Part shown: in pieces, positions 1 to 10,155 of the stretch
Numbering within the stretch: position 1 is the first letter of the stretch
How the letters are laid out: every line of letters begins with the position of its first letter
Assembly: GCF_014645695.1 (NCBI RefSeq)
Contig: NZ_BMMF01000002.1
Coordinates: forward strand, 62,001-126,000
Source of the DNA: Salinarimonas ramus
GTDB lineage: Bacteria > Pseudomonadota > Alphaproteobacteria > Rhizobiales > Beijerinckiaceae
Reading direction: 5' to 3'
Length of the DNA: 64,000 bases
Made by a program: the position numbers and the translations under genes
Notes under the pieces: model-generated
Told to the model about the DNA's origin: nothing
Databases searched by the model: none
The model's input: the letters and a program-made list of their open reading frames with translations, nothing else

Positions 1-2
1 AC

Positions 3-1538
3 GTCGGCGGCGGCTTCGGCACGAAGCTGTTCACGACCCGCGAATACCCGCTGTGCGCCTTCGCCGCCGAGCGTCTTGGCGCGCCCGTGAAGTGGGCGGC
101 CGATCGCGGCGAGCATTTCGTCGGCGACTCGCAGGGCCGCGACAACCGCACCCTGGCCGAGATGGCGCTCGACGCCGACGGGCGCTTCCTCGCCATGCGG
201 GTCACGATCGACGCCGACATGGGCGCCTACCTCTCGCAGTTCGCGCCCTCGATCCCCGTCGGCGGCGCCTACATGACGCCGGGCGCCTACGACATCCCCG
301 TCGTCCACGCCCGCATCCGCGGCTGGTACACGAACACGGTGCCCGTCGACGCCTATCGCGGCGCGGGGCGGCCGGAGGCGGCCTACGTCGTCGAGCGCCT
401 CGTCGATCACATCGCCCGCGAGATCGGCACGACGCCCGACGCGCTGCGGGCGAAGAACTTCATCCGTCCCGAGCAGATGCCCTACCGCACCGCGACGGGG
501 CGCACCTACGACAGCGGCGAGTTCGAGGCCCACCTGCGCGGGGCCATGGAGATCGCCGGCTGGGAGGGCTTCGAGGCACGCGCGGCCGAGGCGCGCGAGC
601 GCGGCAAGGCGCGCGGCATCGGGCTCGCCTCCTACATCGAGGCCTGCGCCTCCGGATCGCCGGAGGACGCGATGGTGCGCATCGAGCCGGACGGGACGGC
701 GCTCGTGACGGTCGGCACGCAATCGAGCGGCCAGGGGCACCTGACCGCCTACGCGCAGCTCGTCTCGCAGCATCTCGACCTGCCGGTGGAGAAGATCCGC
801 GTGCTGCAGGGCGACACCGATGTCGTCGCGACCGGCGGCGGCACGGGCGGCTCGCGCTCGATCCCCGTCGGCGGCGCGGCGGTGGCGGGCGCCTCCGAGC
901 TCGTGGCGAACCGTCTGCGCGAGCTCGCCTCAGAGGCGCTGGAGGCCTCCGCGGCCGACCTGGAGATCGCCGAGGGCACCGTGCGCGTCGCGGGCACCGA
1001 CCGCGCGATCGGCTTCGCCGAGCTCGCCGCCAAGGCGCCCGACGGGATCGCGGCGACGCACGGCTACAAGCCGCCCGCCGCGACCTATCCCAACGGCACG
1101 CACGTCTGCGAGGTCGAGGTCGACCCCGACACGGGCACGGTGGACGTCGTCGCCTATTCCATCGTCGACGATTTCGGCGTGACCCTGAACCCGCTCCTCC
1201 TCGCCGGCCAGGTTCACGGCGGCGTCGTGCAGGGCATCGGCCAGGCGCTGCAGGAGCACGTCGTCTACGACGAGGGCGGCCAGCTCGTGACCGCCTCGTT
1301 CATGGACTACCAGATGCCGCGCGCGGCTGACGTGCCGAACTTCGTCTTCGAGACCCGCAACGTACCCTGCGCCACCAACGTGCTCGGCGTGAAAGGCGCG
1401 GGCGAGGCGGGCACGATCGGCGCGGCGCCCGCCGTCATGAACGCCCTCGTCGACGCCCTCGCCCGCGGCTTCGGCGTGACGCATATCGACATGCCGGCGA
1501 CCCCGCAGGCCGTGTTCGCGGCGATCCACCGGCGCTGA
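3..1538 (+). CDS. Molybdenum hydroxylase large subunit, CoxL/xanthine dehydrogenase family (5' end outside window)
   Basis: This is the C-terminal part (about 511 residues) of a molybdopterin-cytosine-dinucleotide-binding large subunit of the xanthine dehydrogenase / aldehyde oxidase / CO dehydrogenase family. The visible reading frame opens with the family motif VGGGFGTK at bases 3-26 and runs on as AYRGAGR (bases 351-371), the loop typical of form II CoxL-like proteins rather than the AYxCSFR loop of true form I CO dehydrogenase. Near the C-terminus [12 protein letters not shown] carries the catalytic glutamate (GAGEAG). The substrate cannot be told from the sequence; form II proteins act on various aldehydes and heterocycles. 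The start and the expected medium (FAD) and small (2Fe-2S) partners lie to the left of the window or elsewhere. It ends just before a strong terminator, so it is probably the last gene of its operon. Confidence 0.9.
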   Translation, partial: VGGGFGTKLFTTREYPLCAFAAERLGAPVKWAADRGEHFVGDSQGRDNRTLAEMALDADGRFLAMRVTIDADMGAYLSQFAPSIPVGGAYMTPGAYDIPVVHARIRGWYTNTVPVDAYRGAGRPEAAYVVERLVDHIAREIGTTPDALRAKNFIRPEQMPYRTATGRTYDSGEFEAHLRGAMEIAGWEGFEARAAEARERGKARGIGLASYIEACASGSPEDAMVRIEPDGTALVTVGTQSSGQGHLTAYAQLVSQHLDLPVEKIRVLQGDTDVVATGGGTGGSRSIPVGGAAVAGASELVANRLRELASEALEASAADLEIAEGTVRVAGTDRAIGFAELAAKAPDGIAATHGYKPPAATYPNGTHVCEVEVDPDTGTVDVVAYSIVDDFGVTLNPLLLAGQVHGGVVQGIGQALQEHVVYDEGGQLVTASFMDYQMPRAADVPNFVFETRNVPCATNVLGVKGAGEAGTIGAAPAVMNALVDALARGFGVTHIDMPATPQAVFAAIHRR

Positions 1539-1561
1539 GGCGCTCAGCCGGCGCCCGAACC

Positions 1562-1600
1562 GCGGGCCCGCGCCGACGAGGCGCGGGCCCGCTTTGCTTT
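1562..1600 (+). terminator. Rho-independent terminator after the molybdenum hydroxylase gene
   Basis: A perfect 13-bp stem (GCGGGCCCGCGCC at 1562-1574, GGCGCGGGCCCGC at 1580-1592) closes a 5-base loop and is followed by TTTGCTTT. It lies 24 bases after the stop codon of the upstream gene. The opposite-strand gene ends at 1617, so the two transcripts converge here. Confidence 0.8.
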
Positions 1601-1616
1601 CGTTCGTGCCGGCGCG

Positions 1617-2228
1617 TCAGCGCTCGGCCAGCGCGAGGCGCAGGCCCAGCAGCCCGAAGGCGCCGGCGAAGCCGCGCTTGAGCCAGGTGACGACCCTCGG
1701 CTTCGCGATCACGTAGGAGCGCGTCGCCGAGGCGAAGGCGCCGTAGCCGACGAAGACGATGAAGGTCAGCGCCATGAAGACGAGGGCGAGACCCAGCATC
1801 GTCAGCGTCGCGTTCGGCGTGCCCGCCGGCACGAATTGCGGCAGGAAGGCGAGGAAGAACAGCGACAGCTTCGGGTTGAGGATGTTCAGGAGAAAGCCGT
1901 TGCGGACGATCTTCAGCGCGGGCGTCGGCGCCTTGTTCTCGGAGACCTCGAGCGCTCCGCCCTCGCGCAGCATGCTGAACGCCATCCACAGGAGATAAGC
2001 GACGCCGAGATACTTCACGATCTGGAAGGCGAGCGCGCTGGTGTGCAGGAGGGCCGCGAGGCCGACGATGCTGGCTGCGATGTGCGGGACGATGCCCAAG
2101 GTGCAGCCGATCGCGGCCAGCACGCTCGCGCGCCAGCCGCGGCCGAGGCCGTAGGCGAGCGTGTAGAGGACGCCCGTCCCGGGCAGGAGGATGACGATCA
2201 AGGAGGTGAGGAGATAGTCGAGGCTCAC
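1617..2228 (-). CDS. LysE family amino-acid/metabolite exporter
   Basis: A 203-residue inner-membrane protein of the LysE/RhtB exporter family, which pumps out amino acids or related small solutes in exchange for protons. The usual length is about 205 residues. The N-terminus MSLDYLLTSLIVILLPGTGVLYTL holds the family PGP-like turn, here PGTGVLY, and the NPK motif (LLNILNPKLSLFF) in the middle is also typical. About six hydrophobic segments are visible. The substrate cannot be predicted. It stands alone, transcribed toward the terminator at 1562-1600. Confidence 0.85.
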   Translation of the reverse strand: MSLDYLLTSLIVILLPGTGVLYTLAYGLGRGWRASVLAAIGCTLGIVPHIAASIVGLAALLHTSALAFQIVKYLGVAYLLWMAFSMLREGGALEVSENKAPTPALKIVRNGFLLNILNPKLSLFFLAFLPQFVPAGTPNATLTMLGLALVFMALTFIVFVGYGAFASATRSYVIAKPRVVTWLKRGFAGAFGLLGLRLALAER

Positions 2229-2350
2229 GAGGCGCGCTCCCGTTGCGGATACGCCAGCTGATCACGTGCGGGCTGCTTCTGCAACGCGACCGTCGTGCGC
2301 TACGCGTTTTCCCACCCCTCCCCTCGCCTCGCCTCGCTCGCTCGTCCCGC

Positions 2351-2665
2351 TCAGCAGCCGATGGCGCGGCGGATCTCGTCCACCTGGCGGCGGGACCGGC
2401 AGACGGTCTCGCAGGGAATGCCGTCGCCGTCGCCGTCGGCGCGCCGATAGCCGTCGCACCACATGATGACGGCCTCCTCGCAGGTTCGCGCGGAGCTGCA
2501 GGTCCGGCGCTGCGCGAGCAGCATGGGAGCGCTCTCGCCGGCGGCGCGCAGAGTCATCGGGGCGGAGACGTCGGTCGCGGTGCCGAGAGAGGCGGCGGAG
2601 ACGGCCGACGGAGCGGCCAACAGTGCGAAAGCCGCCAAGGCGAACGCGCAGGAGATGTATCGCAT
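2351..2665 (-). CDS. Small secreted Excalibur-domain-like calcium-binding protein
   Basis: A 104-residue exported protein. Residues 1-24 are a signal peptide (MRYISCAFALAAFALLAAPS, cut probably after AVSA). The C-terminal half carries six cysteines (56, 62, 70, 85, 89, 104) and the motif DGDGDGIPCE at 77-86, which matches the DxDxDGxxCE signature of the Excalibur domain, an extracellular calcium-binding domain related to EF-hands. Excalibur domains are often joined to surface nucleases, but no nuclease domain is present here, so the protein is a free-standing domain. The even number of mature cysteines suggests three disulfides. Its role is unknown. No strong ribosome binding site is visible before this ATG. 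Confidence 0.75.
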   Translation of the reverse strand: MRYISCAFALAAFALLAAPSAVSAASLGTATDVSAPMTLRAAGESAPMLLAQRRTCSSARTCEEAVIMWCDGYRRADGDGDGIPCETVCRSRRQVDEIRRAIGC

Positions 2666-2732
2666 GAGAGAACCCCCAGGTTTTTGACACCAGAGGTTTT
2701 ATCAAGTCGCGTTCTTCGCACAACCAGTAAAT

Positions 2733-3449
2733 CTACCTACGCGCGAAACGCCTCGCCTGCGCAACCTCGGCCGTGGCGGGTACCAGCGCCTCGACGATGT
2801 CGGCCGGCGTCGCGAACAAACGAACCGGGCGGGTGGCACGCAGGATCGCGTCGGGGTCGTTGTATCCCCACGACACGGCGCCGAAGGCGAGGCCGGCGGC
2901 GGCCGCCGCCTCGCCGTCGCGGATCTCGTCGCCGATGCAGATCACGCGCTCCGGCGCGACCCGCGCGCGCCGCGTCACCGCGCGGAACACGCGCGCCTTG
3001 CCGAAGAGCTTCGCGCCGCAGGCGAAATGCGTGACGAGGGCGGCGTCCCGTGGCCCCAGCGCCCGCCGCACGGCGGCTTCGCCGTTGGAGCTGACGAGTG
3101 CGAGGACGATCCCCGCCTCGTGGAGCGTGCGCAGCATCGCGCTCGTCCCCGGGAAGAGGGAGATCTGCGTCTCGGCGGCGCGGGCGTGGACGTGGCGGGC
3201 GATGAGCGGCAGCTTCCAGGCGGGGATGCGCAGGCGTGCGACGATCTCGCGGGCCGAGAGCCCGCGCATGGCCTCTACGTCGAGCGGTCGTGGCAGCTCC
3301 ACGTCGAATCGCGCGGCGAGCTCTTCCAGGATGCCGAGAAACCACGGCAGCGTGTCCGCCAGCGTCCCGTCGAAGTCGAAGACGGCGAGCGACCACGGTG
3401 CTCGCGCGAGCGGAGCGACGGCGTCGGCGGGGATCGGTCCCGTCTGCAT
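2733..3449 (-). CDS. HAD-superfamily phosphatase (phosphoglycolate-phosphatase-like)
   Basis: A 238-residue haloacid dehalogenase-type hydrolase, similar in layout to Gph/PGP phosphatases. Motif I is DFDGTLADT with the nucleophile Asp25 and the acid/base Asp27, motif II is SSNGE around Ser120-Ser121, the motif III lysine is in GKAR (about Lys151), and motif IV is GDEIRDGE (Asp174, Asp178). An alpha-helical cap lies between motifs I and II. The open frame reaches further upstream to 3746, but the ATG at 3449 is preceded by a perfect AGGAGG at the right distance and the upstream translation has no family similarity. The substrate is not predictable; it could be phosphoglycolate or another small phosphoester. 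Confidence 0.85.
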   Translation of the reverse strand: MQTGPIPADAVAPLARAPWSLAVFDFDGTLADTLPWFLGILEELAARFDVELPRPLDVEAMRGLSAREIVARLRIPAWKLPLIARHVHARAAETQISLFPGTSAMLRTLHEAGIVLALVSSNGEAAVRRALGPRDAALVTHFACGAKLFGKARVFRAVTRRARVAPERVICIGDEIRDGEAAAAAGLAFGAVSWGYNDPDAILRATRPVRLFATPADIVEALVPATAEVAQARRFARR

Positions 3450-3606
3450 GGCGGCCTCCTGCGACGATTGTGCGCCGCACAAGGTATTCGCGCAAGAACA
3501 CGCCGCATCCGGACGGACCCCGACCGGCGAGAAGACTTTGCACCGATGCAATTGATTCGACCGAACTGGAGGCGCATTATCCGCACATCGGCAACCAACC
3601 AAGCGG

Positions 3607-4155
3607 ATGCCCACCATGTCCAGCGCAGTTTCACACGAGGCGAGCGCCGCGCTCGCACCCATCAGCCCGGCTCCCGAGCCCATCGCCGCGGGCGCACGGA
3701 TCGGGCACGTGCACCTGAAGGTCTCCGACCTCGACCGGGCGCTCACCTTCTATCGCGACGTGCTCGGCTTCTCGCTGATGCAGCGCTACGGCCGCGACGC
3801 GGCCTTCGTCTCGGCCGGCGGCTACCATCATCACATCGGGCTCAACACCTGGCAGAGCCGCGGCGGCGGACGTCCGGCGCCGGGCACGACGGGGCTCTTC
3901 CACGTCGCGATCCTCTATCCCACCCGCGCGGACCTCGCGCGTGCGGTGCGACGCATCGTGGAGGCCGGCGTGCCGCTGGCGGGCGCCTCCGATCACGGCG
4001 TCAGCGAGGCGGTGTACCTGGAGGATCCGGACGGCAACGGGATCGAGCTCTACGTCGATCGCGCACCCGACGAATGGCCGCGCGACGAGACCGGCGCGCT
4101 CGCCATGACGACGCGCCGGCTCGACATGGAAGATCTGCTCGCGCAAGCGGAGTGA
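3607..4155 (+). CDS. VOC-family protein (glyoxalase / extradiol dioxygenase fold)
   Basis: A 182-residue protein of the vicinal oxygen chelate superfamily, most like the CatE-type catechol-2,3-dioxygenase homologues that have two beta-alpha-beta-beta-beta modules. The pattern GHVHLKVSDLDRALTFYRDVLG at about 33-54 gives the first metal-ligand His36, HHHIGLNTW around 74-82 and FHVAILY at 99-105 give further histidines, and EDPDGNGIELYVD gives the C-terminal glutamate ligand. The true substrate is unknown; annotation as glyoxalase or dioxygenase would be over-reading. An ATG at 3616 is an alternative start. It diverges from the HAD gene across 157 bases. Confidence 0.8.
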   Translation: MPTMSSAVSHEASAALAPISPAPEPIAAGARIGHVHLKVSDLDRALTFYRDVLGFSLMQRYGRDAAFVSAGGYHHHIGLNTWQSRGGGRPAPGTTGLFHVAILYPTRADLARAVRRIVEAGVPLAGASDHGVSEAVYLEDPDGNGIELYVDRAPDEWPRDETGALAMTTRRLDMEDLLAQAE

Positions 4156-4162
4156 GGGCGCC

Positions 4163-4927
4163 TCAGCCCTCCCCGCGGCCCTCTTCCGGCTCGCCCGCGG
4201 GCGCGGGCAGCGCGCTCGCGGCGGCGGCGGCCTCCGCCTCCTCGCTCGGCACGGCCGGCGGCGGCTGGTTCGCCGCCTCCTCGGTCTTGGGACCGACGCG
4301 CCGGTCGAGATAGAGGCCGACCTCTTCCATCAAGGTCTCGATCTTGCCGTCGAAGAAGTGGTTCGCGCCGTCGATCACGGCGTGCTCGATCTGGATGCCC
4401 TTCTGGGTCTTCACCTTCTCGATGACGGCCATGACCTCCTTGACCGGAGCGACGCGATCCTCCGAGCCGTGGACGAAGAGGCCCGAGGACGGGCACGGGG
4501 CGAGGAACGAGAAGTCGTAGCGGTTCGCCATGGCGCCGATGGAGATGAAGCCCTCGATCTCGGGGCGGCGCATCAGGAGCTGCATGCCGATCCATGCGCC
4601 GAAGGAGACGCCGGCGATCCAGCAGGAGCGCGCGTCCGGGTTCACCGACTGCGCCCAGTCGAGGGCGGCGGCCGCGTCCGAGAGCTCGCCCGCGCCGTGG
4701 TCGAAGGCGCCCTGCGAGCGGCCCACCCCGCGAAAGTTGAAGCGCAGGACGGAGAAGCCGCGCTGCACGAAATCATAGTAGAGGTTGTAGACGATCTGGT
4801 TGTTCATCGTCCCGCCGAATTGCGGGTGCGGGTGCAGCACGATCGCGATCGGCGCGCCCTTCTTCTTGGAGGGCTGGTAGCGACCCTCGAGCCGCCCGGC
4901 GGGGCCGGCGAAAATTACCTCAGGCAT
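4163..4927 (-). CDS. Alpha/beta hydrolase (dienelactone-hydrolase-like)
   Basis: A 254-residue cytoplasmic alpha/beta hydrolase. HPHPQFGGTMNN at 32-43 is the oxyanion-side loop common in this small family, GVSFGAWIG holds the nucleophile Ser108 in a GxSxG elbow, HGSEDRVAP carries the acid Asp, and DGANHFF the catalytic His. The core ends near residue 212; the last 40 residues are a low-complexity Pro/Ala/Glu tail. The start at 4927 has GAGAGGA upstream. The substrate is unknown. The gene converges with the VOC gene, 7 bases apart. Confidence 0.8.
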   Translation of the reverse strand: MPEVIFAGPAGRLEGRYQPSKKKGAPIAIVLHPHPQFGGTMNNQIVYNLYYDFVQRGFSVLRFNFRGVGRSQGAFDHGAGELSDAAAALDWAQSVNPDARSCWIAGVSFGAWIGMQLLMRRPEIEGFISIGAMANRYDFSFLAPCPSSGLFVHGSEDRVAPVKEVMAVIEKVKTQKGIQIEHAVIDGANHFFDGKIETLMEEVGLYLDRRVGPKTEEAANQPPPAVPSEEAEAAAAASALPAPAGEPEEGRGEG

Positions 4928-5019
4928 GCATCGTCCTCTCGACCGTGGGCGCGAAGACCGTCGCGAAACGGCTCGCGTCCGCGCGCACCGCGGAACGCGG
5001 GAAACCGCGTAGGCGAGCC

Positions 5020-5048
5020 TTGACTTGGCCGCACACGCCTCCCTAAAT
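5020..5048 (+). promoter_or_regulatory. Predicted promoter of the suf operon
   Basis: TTGACT at 5020-5025 and CTAAAT at 5043-5048 are separated by 17 bases and fit a housekeeping sigma-70 promoter. The predicted start of transcription, near 5055, falls inside the first Irr box, which is the geometry of a repressed promoter. Confidence 0.55.
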
Positions 5049-5053
5049 CACTC

Positions 5054-5087
5054 TTAGAATAATTCTAACCGCTTAGAACCGTTCTAA
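5054..5087. promoter_or_regulatory. Tandem Irr boxes (iron control elements) upstream of suf
   Basis: Two TTAGAA-N3-TTCTAA palindromes stand in tandem: TTAGAATAATTCTAA at 5054-5068 and TTAGAACCGTTCTAA at 5073-5087, with centres 19 bases apart. This matches the ICE motif bound by Irr, the haem-sensing Fur-family regulator of Rhizobiales, which represses iron-consuming genes when iron is scarce. Known Irr regulons include suf operons. Their place at and just after the predicted transcription start supports repression. The 140 bases between the boxes and the first gene hold no other clear signal. Confidence 0.8.
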
Positions 5088-5226
5088 AGTGAGCGTCGCC
5101 CGCGGTCCCGGCGGACCGTCGTGATGTGGTGGCGAGCCTGTAGCACGGCAAGCGGGGTGAAGAGCAAGGCTTTCGTCGCGCACCCGCCGCGGCGAACGCC
5201 GTCAGGAGCCGAGAGCGAAGACACGC

Positions 5227-6387
5227 ATGCGCGAGCGCCTCTATCTCGACTGGAACGCGACCGCCCCCTTGCGGGACGAGGCGGCGCGTGCGCTCGTCGA
5301 GGCGCTGGCGCGCACGGGCAACGCCTCCTCCGTTCACGCCGAGGGCCGCGCCGCGCGCGCGGCGCTGGAGGAGGCCAGGGCCGAGGTCGCCGCGCTCGTC
5401 GAGGCGCCGGCGGCGGCAGTGGTCTTCACGAGCGGCGGCTCGGAGGCGAACAATCTCGTCCTCGCGCCGGGCTTCCGCCGGGCCGGCGGCGAGCGGGCCG
5501 AGCTCCTGCTCGTCGGCGCGGGCGAGCACCCTTGCGTCCTCGACGGCCACCGATTCCCGGCCGAGGCGGTGGAGCGTATCCCGCTCGATTCGCGCGGCGT
5601 GGCCGATCTCGCCTGGCTCGAGGCGCGGCTTTCCGCGCATGGCGGGCGTCCGGCCCTGGTCTCCCTGCAGCTCGCCAACAACGAGACCGGGGTGATCCAG
5701 CCGGTCGCAGAGGCCGCACGGATCGCACGCGCCCATGGCGCGTTGATCCACACTGACGCCGTTCAGGCGCCGGGCAAGACGGCGGTCTCCATACGGGATC
5801 TCGGCGTCGACGCCATGACGCTCTCCGCCCACAAGATCGGCGGGCCGCAGGGTGCCGGCGCGCTCGTTCTGGCGTCGGAGGGCTACGCGCTCGATCGCCT
5901 CGTGCGCGGCGGCGGGCAGGAGCGCGGCCATCGCGCGGGCACCGAGAACGTGCCGGCGCTCGTCGCCTTCGGCGCCGCCGCACGCGCGGCTCGCGAGAAC
6001 GCAGAAGTCGAGACGGCGCATCTCGCGCGCCTCGGCGACGCCTTCGCCGCGGCGATCCGCGAAAAGGCGCCCGGTGCCGTGATCTTCGGCGAGGGCGCGC
6101 CGCGGCTCGCCGGCACGGTGCTCTTCGCAGTCCCCGGCCTTCGGGCCGAGACGGCCTTGATCGCCTTCGACCTCGCGGGCGTCGCGCTCTCGTCGGGCTC
6201 GGCCTGCTCGTCGGGCAAGGTGAAGCGCTCGCACGTGCTCGACGCCATGGGCATCGAGCCGGTGCTGGCCGAGGGGGCGATACGGCTCTCGTGCGGTCAT
6301 GCGACGCGTGAGGATGCCGTGATCCATTTCGCGTCGGTTCTCGAAGACCTAGAGGAAAGACGTGCACGCCGCGCTCGCGCGGCATGA
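5227..6387 (+). CDS. Cysteine desulfurase, IscS/NifS type, first gene of the suf operon
   Basis: A 386-residue PLP enzyme that releases sulfur from L-cysteine as an enzyme persulfide for Fe-S cluster building. The PLP lysine is Lys203 (SAHKIGGPQG), the cofactor-stacking His is His101 (GEHPCV), and the active-site cysteine is Cys327 in SSGSACSSGKVKRSHVL, the long flexible loop of group I (IscS/NifS) desulfurases. It differs from the SufS-type enzyme at 10156 in the same operon; two desulfurases flanking sufBCD are known in other Rhizobiales. The ATG at 5227 follows the Irr-controlled promoter after a leader of about 170 bases. The gap to sufB is 62 bases. Confidence 0.9.
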   Translation: MRERLYLDWNATAPLRDEAARALVEALARTGNASSVHAEGRAARAALEEARAEVAALVEAPAAAVVFTSGGSEANNLVLAPGFRRAGGERAELLLVGAGEHPCVLDGHRFPAEAVERIPLDSRGVADLAWLEARLSAHGGRPALVSLQLANNETGVIQPVAEAARIARAHGALIHTDAVQAPGKTAVSIRDLGVDAMTLSAHKIGGPQGAGALVLASEGYALDRLVRGGGQERGHRAGTENVPALVAFGAAARAARENAEVETAHLARLGDAFAAAIREKAPGAVIFGEGAPRLAGTVLFAVPGLRAETALIAFDLAGVALSSGSACSSGKVKRSHVLDAMGIEPVLAEGAIRLSCGHATREDAVIHFASVLEDLEERRARRARAA

Positions 6388-6449
6388 TCGATGTTCGAGT
6401 TCGAGGAAAAGCCGTTCCGCGGTCCTTGAAACCGTGAGAGGAGGGTGAC

Positions 6450-7922
<1,473 letters not shown>

Positions 7923-7955
7923 TCGCCGGGCTCGCCGCATCGGCCCGGACGGTGC

Positions 7956-7989
7956 GGGCGCGCCGGGAGACCTCTCCTGCGGCGCGCCC
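7956..7989 (+). other. Strong hairpin between sufB and sufC
   Basis: A perfect 10-bp stem (GGGCGCGCCG at 7956-7965, CGGCGCGCCC at 7980-7989) encloses a second short GGAG/CTCC helix. No T-tract follows, so it is more likely an mRNA processing or stability element than a terminator. It sits in the largest gap (114 bases) within the suf operon and may set the sufB:sufC ratio. Confidence 0.5.
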
Positions 7990-8036
7990 CCGCCCGAGCC
8001 GCTCTCGAAGACATCTGAACGTACGGACGTAACGAC

Positions 8037-8789
8037 ATGATCGAAATCAAGAATCTCGTCGCCGAGATCGAGGGCAAGCGCATCCTCGACGGCCTGAACC
8101 TCACCATCCACGACGGCGAGGTCGCCGCCATCATGGGCCCGAACGGGTCCGGCAAGTCGACGCTCTCCTACATCATCGCCGGCAAGGAGGATTACGAGAT
8201 CCTCGACGGCGAGGTGCTGCTCGACGGCGAGAACGTCCTCGAGATGGAGCCCTCCGAGCGTGCCGCGGCCGGCGTGTTCCTGGCCTTCCAGTACCCGCTC
8301 GAGATCCCCGGCGTCGCAACGATGACCTTCCTCAAGGCCGCGCTCAACGCCCAGCGCCGTGCCCGCGAGGAGACCGAGCTGACGACGCCCGAGTTCATGA
8401 AGGCGGTGCAGGACGCCGCCGGCAAGCTCGAGATCCCGCGCGACATGCTCAAGCGCGCGCTCAACGTCGGCTTCTCCGGCGGCGAGAAGAAGCGCATGGA
8501 GATCCTCCAGATGGCGCTGCTCGAGCCGCGCTTCTGCATCCTCGACGAGACCGATTCCGGCCTCGACATCGACGCGCTGCGCGTCGTTTCCGAGGGCGTC
8601 AACGCGCTGCGCGCGCCCAACCGCTCCTTCCTCGTCATCACCCACTACCAGCGTCTCCTGCAGTACATCGTGCCGGACACTGTGCACGTGATGGCCAACG
8701 GCAAGATCATGCGCTCGGGCGGCAAGGAGCTCGCCGAGGAGCTCGAGGCCAACGGCTACGCCGACTACAAGGCCCAGGAGGCCGCGTGA
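8037..8789 (+). CDS. sufC: Fe-S assembly ATPase SufC
   Basis: A 250-residue ABC-type ATPase that drives conformational change of SufBD. Walker A is GPNGSGKST at 34-42, the signature is FSGGEKKRMEI near 149, and Walker B is FCILDETDSGLDID, with the SufC hallmark DETDSGLD in place of the transporter DEPT/S. It has no membrane partner, as expected for SufC. Its stop overlaps the sufD start by one base (TGATG). Confidence 0.97.
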   Translation: MIEIKNLVAEIEGKRILDGLNLTIHDGEVAAIMGPNGSGKSTLSYIIAGKEDYEILDGEVLLDGENVLEMEPSERAAAGVFLAFQYPLEIPGVATMTFLKAALNAQRRAREETELTTPEFMKAVQDAAGKLEIPRDMLKRALNVGFSGGEKKRMEILQMALLEPRFCILDETDSGLDIDALRVVSEGVNALRAPNRSFLVITHYQRLLQYIVPDTVHVMANGKIMRSGGKELAEELEANGYADYKAQEAA

Positions 8790-10093
8790 TGGCCGAGATC
8801 GCGATGATGAAGACGCAGGCGGAGACGGCGCTCGCCGATCTCTTCGCGCGTTCCAAGAGCCTGCTGCCGGGCGACGCCCGCTCGCGCGAGGACGCCTTCC
8901 ACCGCTTCGCCGTGAAGGGCCTGCCCCACCGGCGCGTGGAAGAGTGGAAGTACACCGACCTGCGCGCGCTGATGCGCGAGGTCGCGCCGCTGGCGGCCAA
9001 GCCCGACGCGGCCGCGATCGAGGCCGCGCTCGCGGTCGAGAGCGTCTTCGCGGCGGCCGAGCCGGCGACGATCGCCTTCGTCAACGGCCACCTCGCCAAG
9101 GCCGACGCCATGCCCGACGGCGTGGCCGCCGTGTCGCTGGCCCAGGCTCTGGCCGAGGGGCATCCGCTCCTGTCGAAGCTCGGCGCGGTGAGCGATGCCG
9201 AAGGCAACGCCGCTTACGCGCTCAATGCCGCCTTCATGACGGACGGCGTGGTGCTGCACGTCACGAAGCGCGTCGAGGGCCGCGTCGCGCTTCGCTTCGT
9301 CACGACCGGCGCCTCCGCCGTCTCGACGGCCACCCGCGTCCTCGTCGTCGTGGAGGAGGACGCCGCGATCTCGCTGCTCGAGACGCACGAGAGCGCGAAC
9401 GGCCTCGCGCACCAGCCCAACGACGTCGTCGAGTTCGTTGTGGGGGATCGCGCCGAGGTCGCCCACGTACGGCTCAACGCCGAGAGCGACGCCGCGCTCG
9501 CGCTCTCGACCGTCACCGCCCATCTCGGGGCGCAGGCCGCGTTCGGCTCGCGCAACATCGTGGCCGGCTCCGGCCTCTCGCGCCACCAGGTGTGGATGAC
9601 CTTCGCCGGCGCGGACACGAAGGGCGCGGTGCGCGGCGCGACCATGCTCGGCGGATCGCAGCACGCCGACACGACGCTCGTCGTCAACCATCTGGCGACG
9701 GGCTGCGAGAGCCGGGAGCTGTTCAAGACGGCGATCGACGGACGCGCGACGGGCGTGTTCCAGGGCCGCATCAACGTCGCGCCGCAGGCCCAGAAGACCG
9801 ACGGCAAGATGATGTCGGCGGCCGTCCTCCTCTCCGAGGAGGGCACGATGATGAACAAGCCGGAGCTCGAGATCTTCGCCGACGACGTGCAGTGCGCCCA
9901 CGGCGCCACCTGCGGCGAGCTCGACGACGACCTGCTCTTCTACCTCATGGCCCGCGGCCTGCCGCGGCCGGAGGCGGAGGCGCTGCTCATCGAGAGCTTC
10001 CTCGGCGAGGCCGTGGAGGAGGATCTCGACGACGCGATCGTCGGCGAGGCGCTCATGGGCATCGTCGAGGCCTGGCTGAAGAAGCGGGGCTGA
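8789..10093 (+). CDS. sufD: Fe-S assembly protein SufD
   Basis: A 434-residue SufD, paralogue of SufB and its partner in the SufBC2D scaffold. The beta-helix core holds GRINVAPQAQKTDGKMMS and the C-terminal domain HGATCGELDDDLLFYLMARGLP, both diagnostic; the histidine in AHGA matches the residue implicated in iron entry at the SufB-SufD interface. A GTG lies three bases upstream, but the ATG at 8789 is the better start because AGGAG is 8 bases away and it couples to the sufC stop. N-terminal residues 1-150 are variable, as usual for SufD. Confidence 0.96.
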   Translation: MAEIAMMKTQAETALADLFARSKSLLPGDARSREDAFHRFAVKGLPHRRVEEWKYTDLRALMREVAPLAAKPDAAAIEAALAVESVFAAAEPATIAFVNGHLAKADAMPDGVAAVSLAQALAEGHPLLSKLGAVSDAEGNAAYALNAAFMTDGVVLHVTKRVEGRVALRFVTTGASAVSTATRVLVVVEEDAAISLLETHESANGLAHQPNDVVEFVVGDRAEVAHVRLNAESDAALALSTVTAHLGAQAAFGSRNIVAGSGLSRHQVWMTFAGADTKGAVRGATMLGGSQHADTTLVVNHLATGCESRELFKTAIDGRATGVFQGRINVAPQAQKTDGKMMSAAVLLSEEGTMMNKPELEIFADDVQCAHGATCGELDDDLLFYLMARGLPRPEAEALLIESFLGEAVEEDLDDAIVGEALMGIVEAWLKKRG

Positions 10094-10115
10094 TCGCTCC
10101 GCACCCTCACCCCTG

Positions 10116-10140
10116 CCCTCCTCCCTTTTCGGGAGGAGGG
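10116..10140. repeat. Palindromic REP-like unit between sufD and sufS
   Basis: A perfect 10-bp stem CCCTCCTCCC / GGGAGGAGGG with loop TTTTC, preceded by ACCCTCACCCCTG. The layout resembles one arm of the larger palindromic element at 40142-40291, which has CCCCTCACCCCCGACC before a GGGGAGGGG hairpin. It is probably a single unit of the same dispersed family. It fills most of the 62-base sufD-sufS gap, ending only 15 bases before the sufS start. Confidence 0.5.
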
Positions 10141-10155
10141 TCACGGAGGCTATCC

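Noticed and set aside
3450-3746. Longer HAD protein starting at 3746.
   Set aside because: The extra 99 residues show no similarity to HAD proteins, overlap the divergent VOC gene, and the ATG at 3449 has a perfect AGGAGG.
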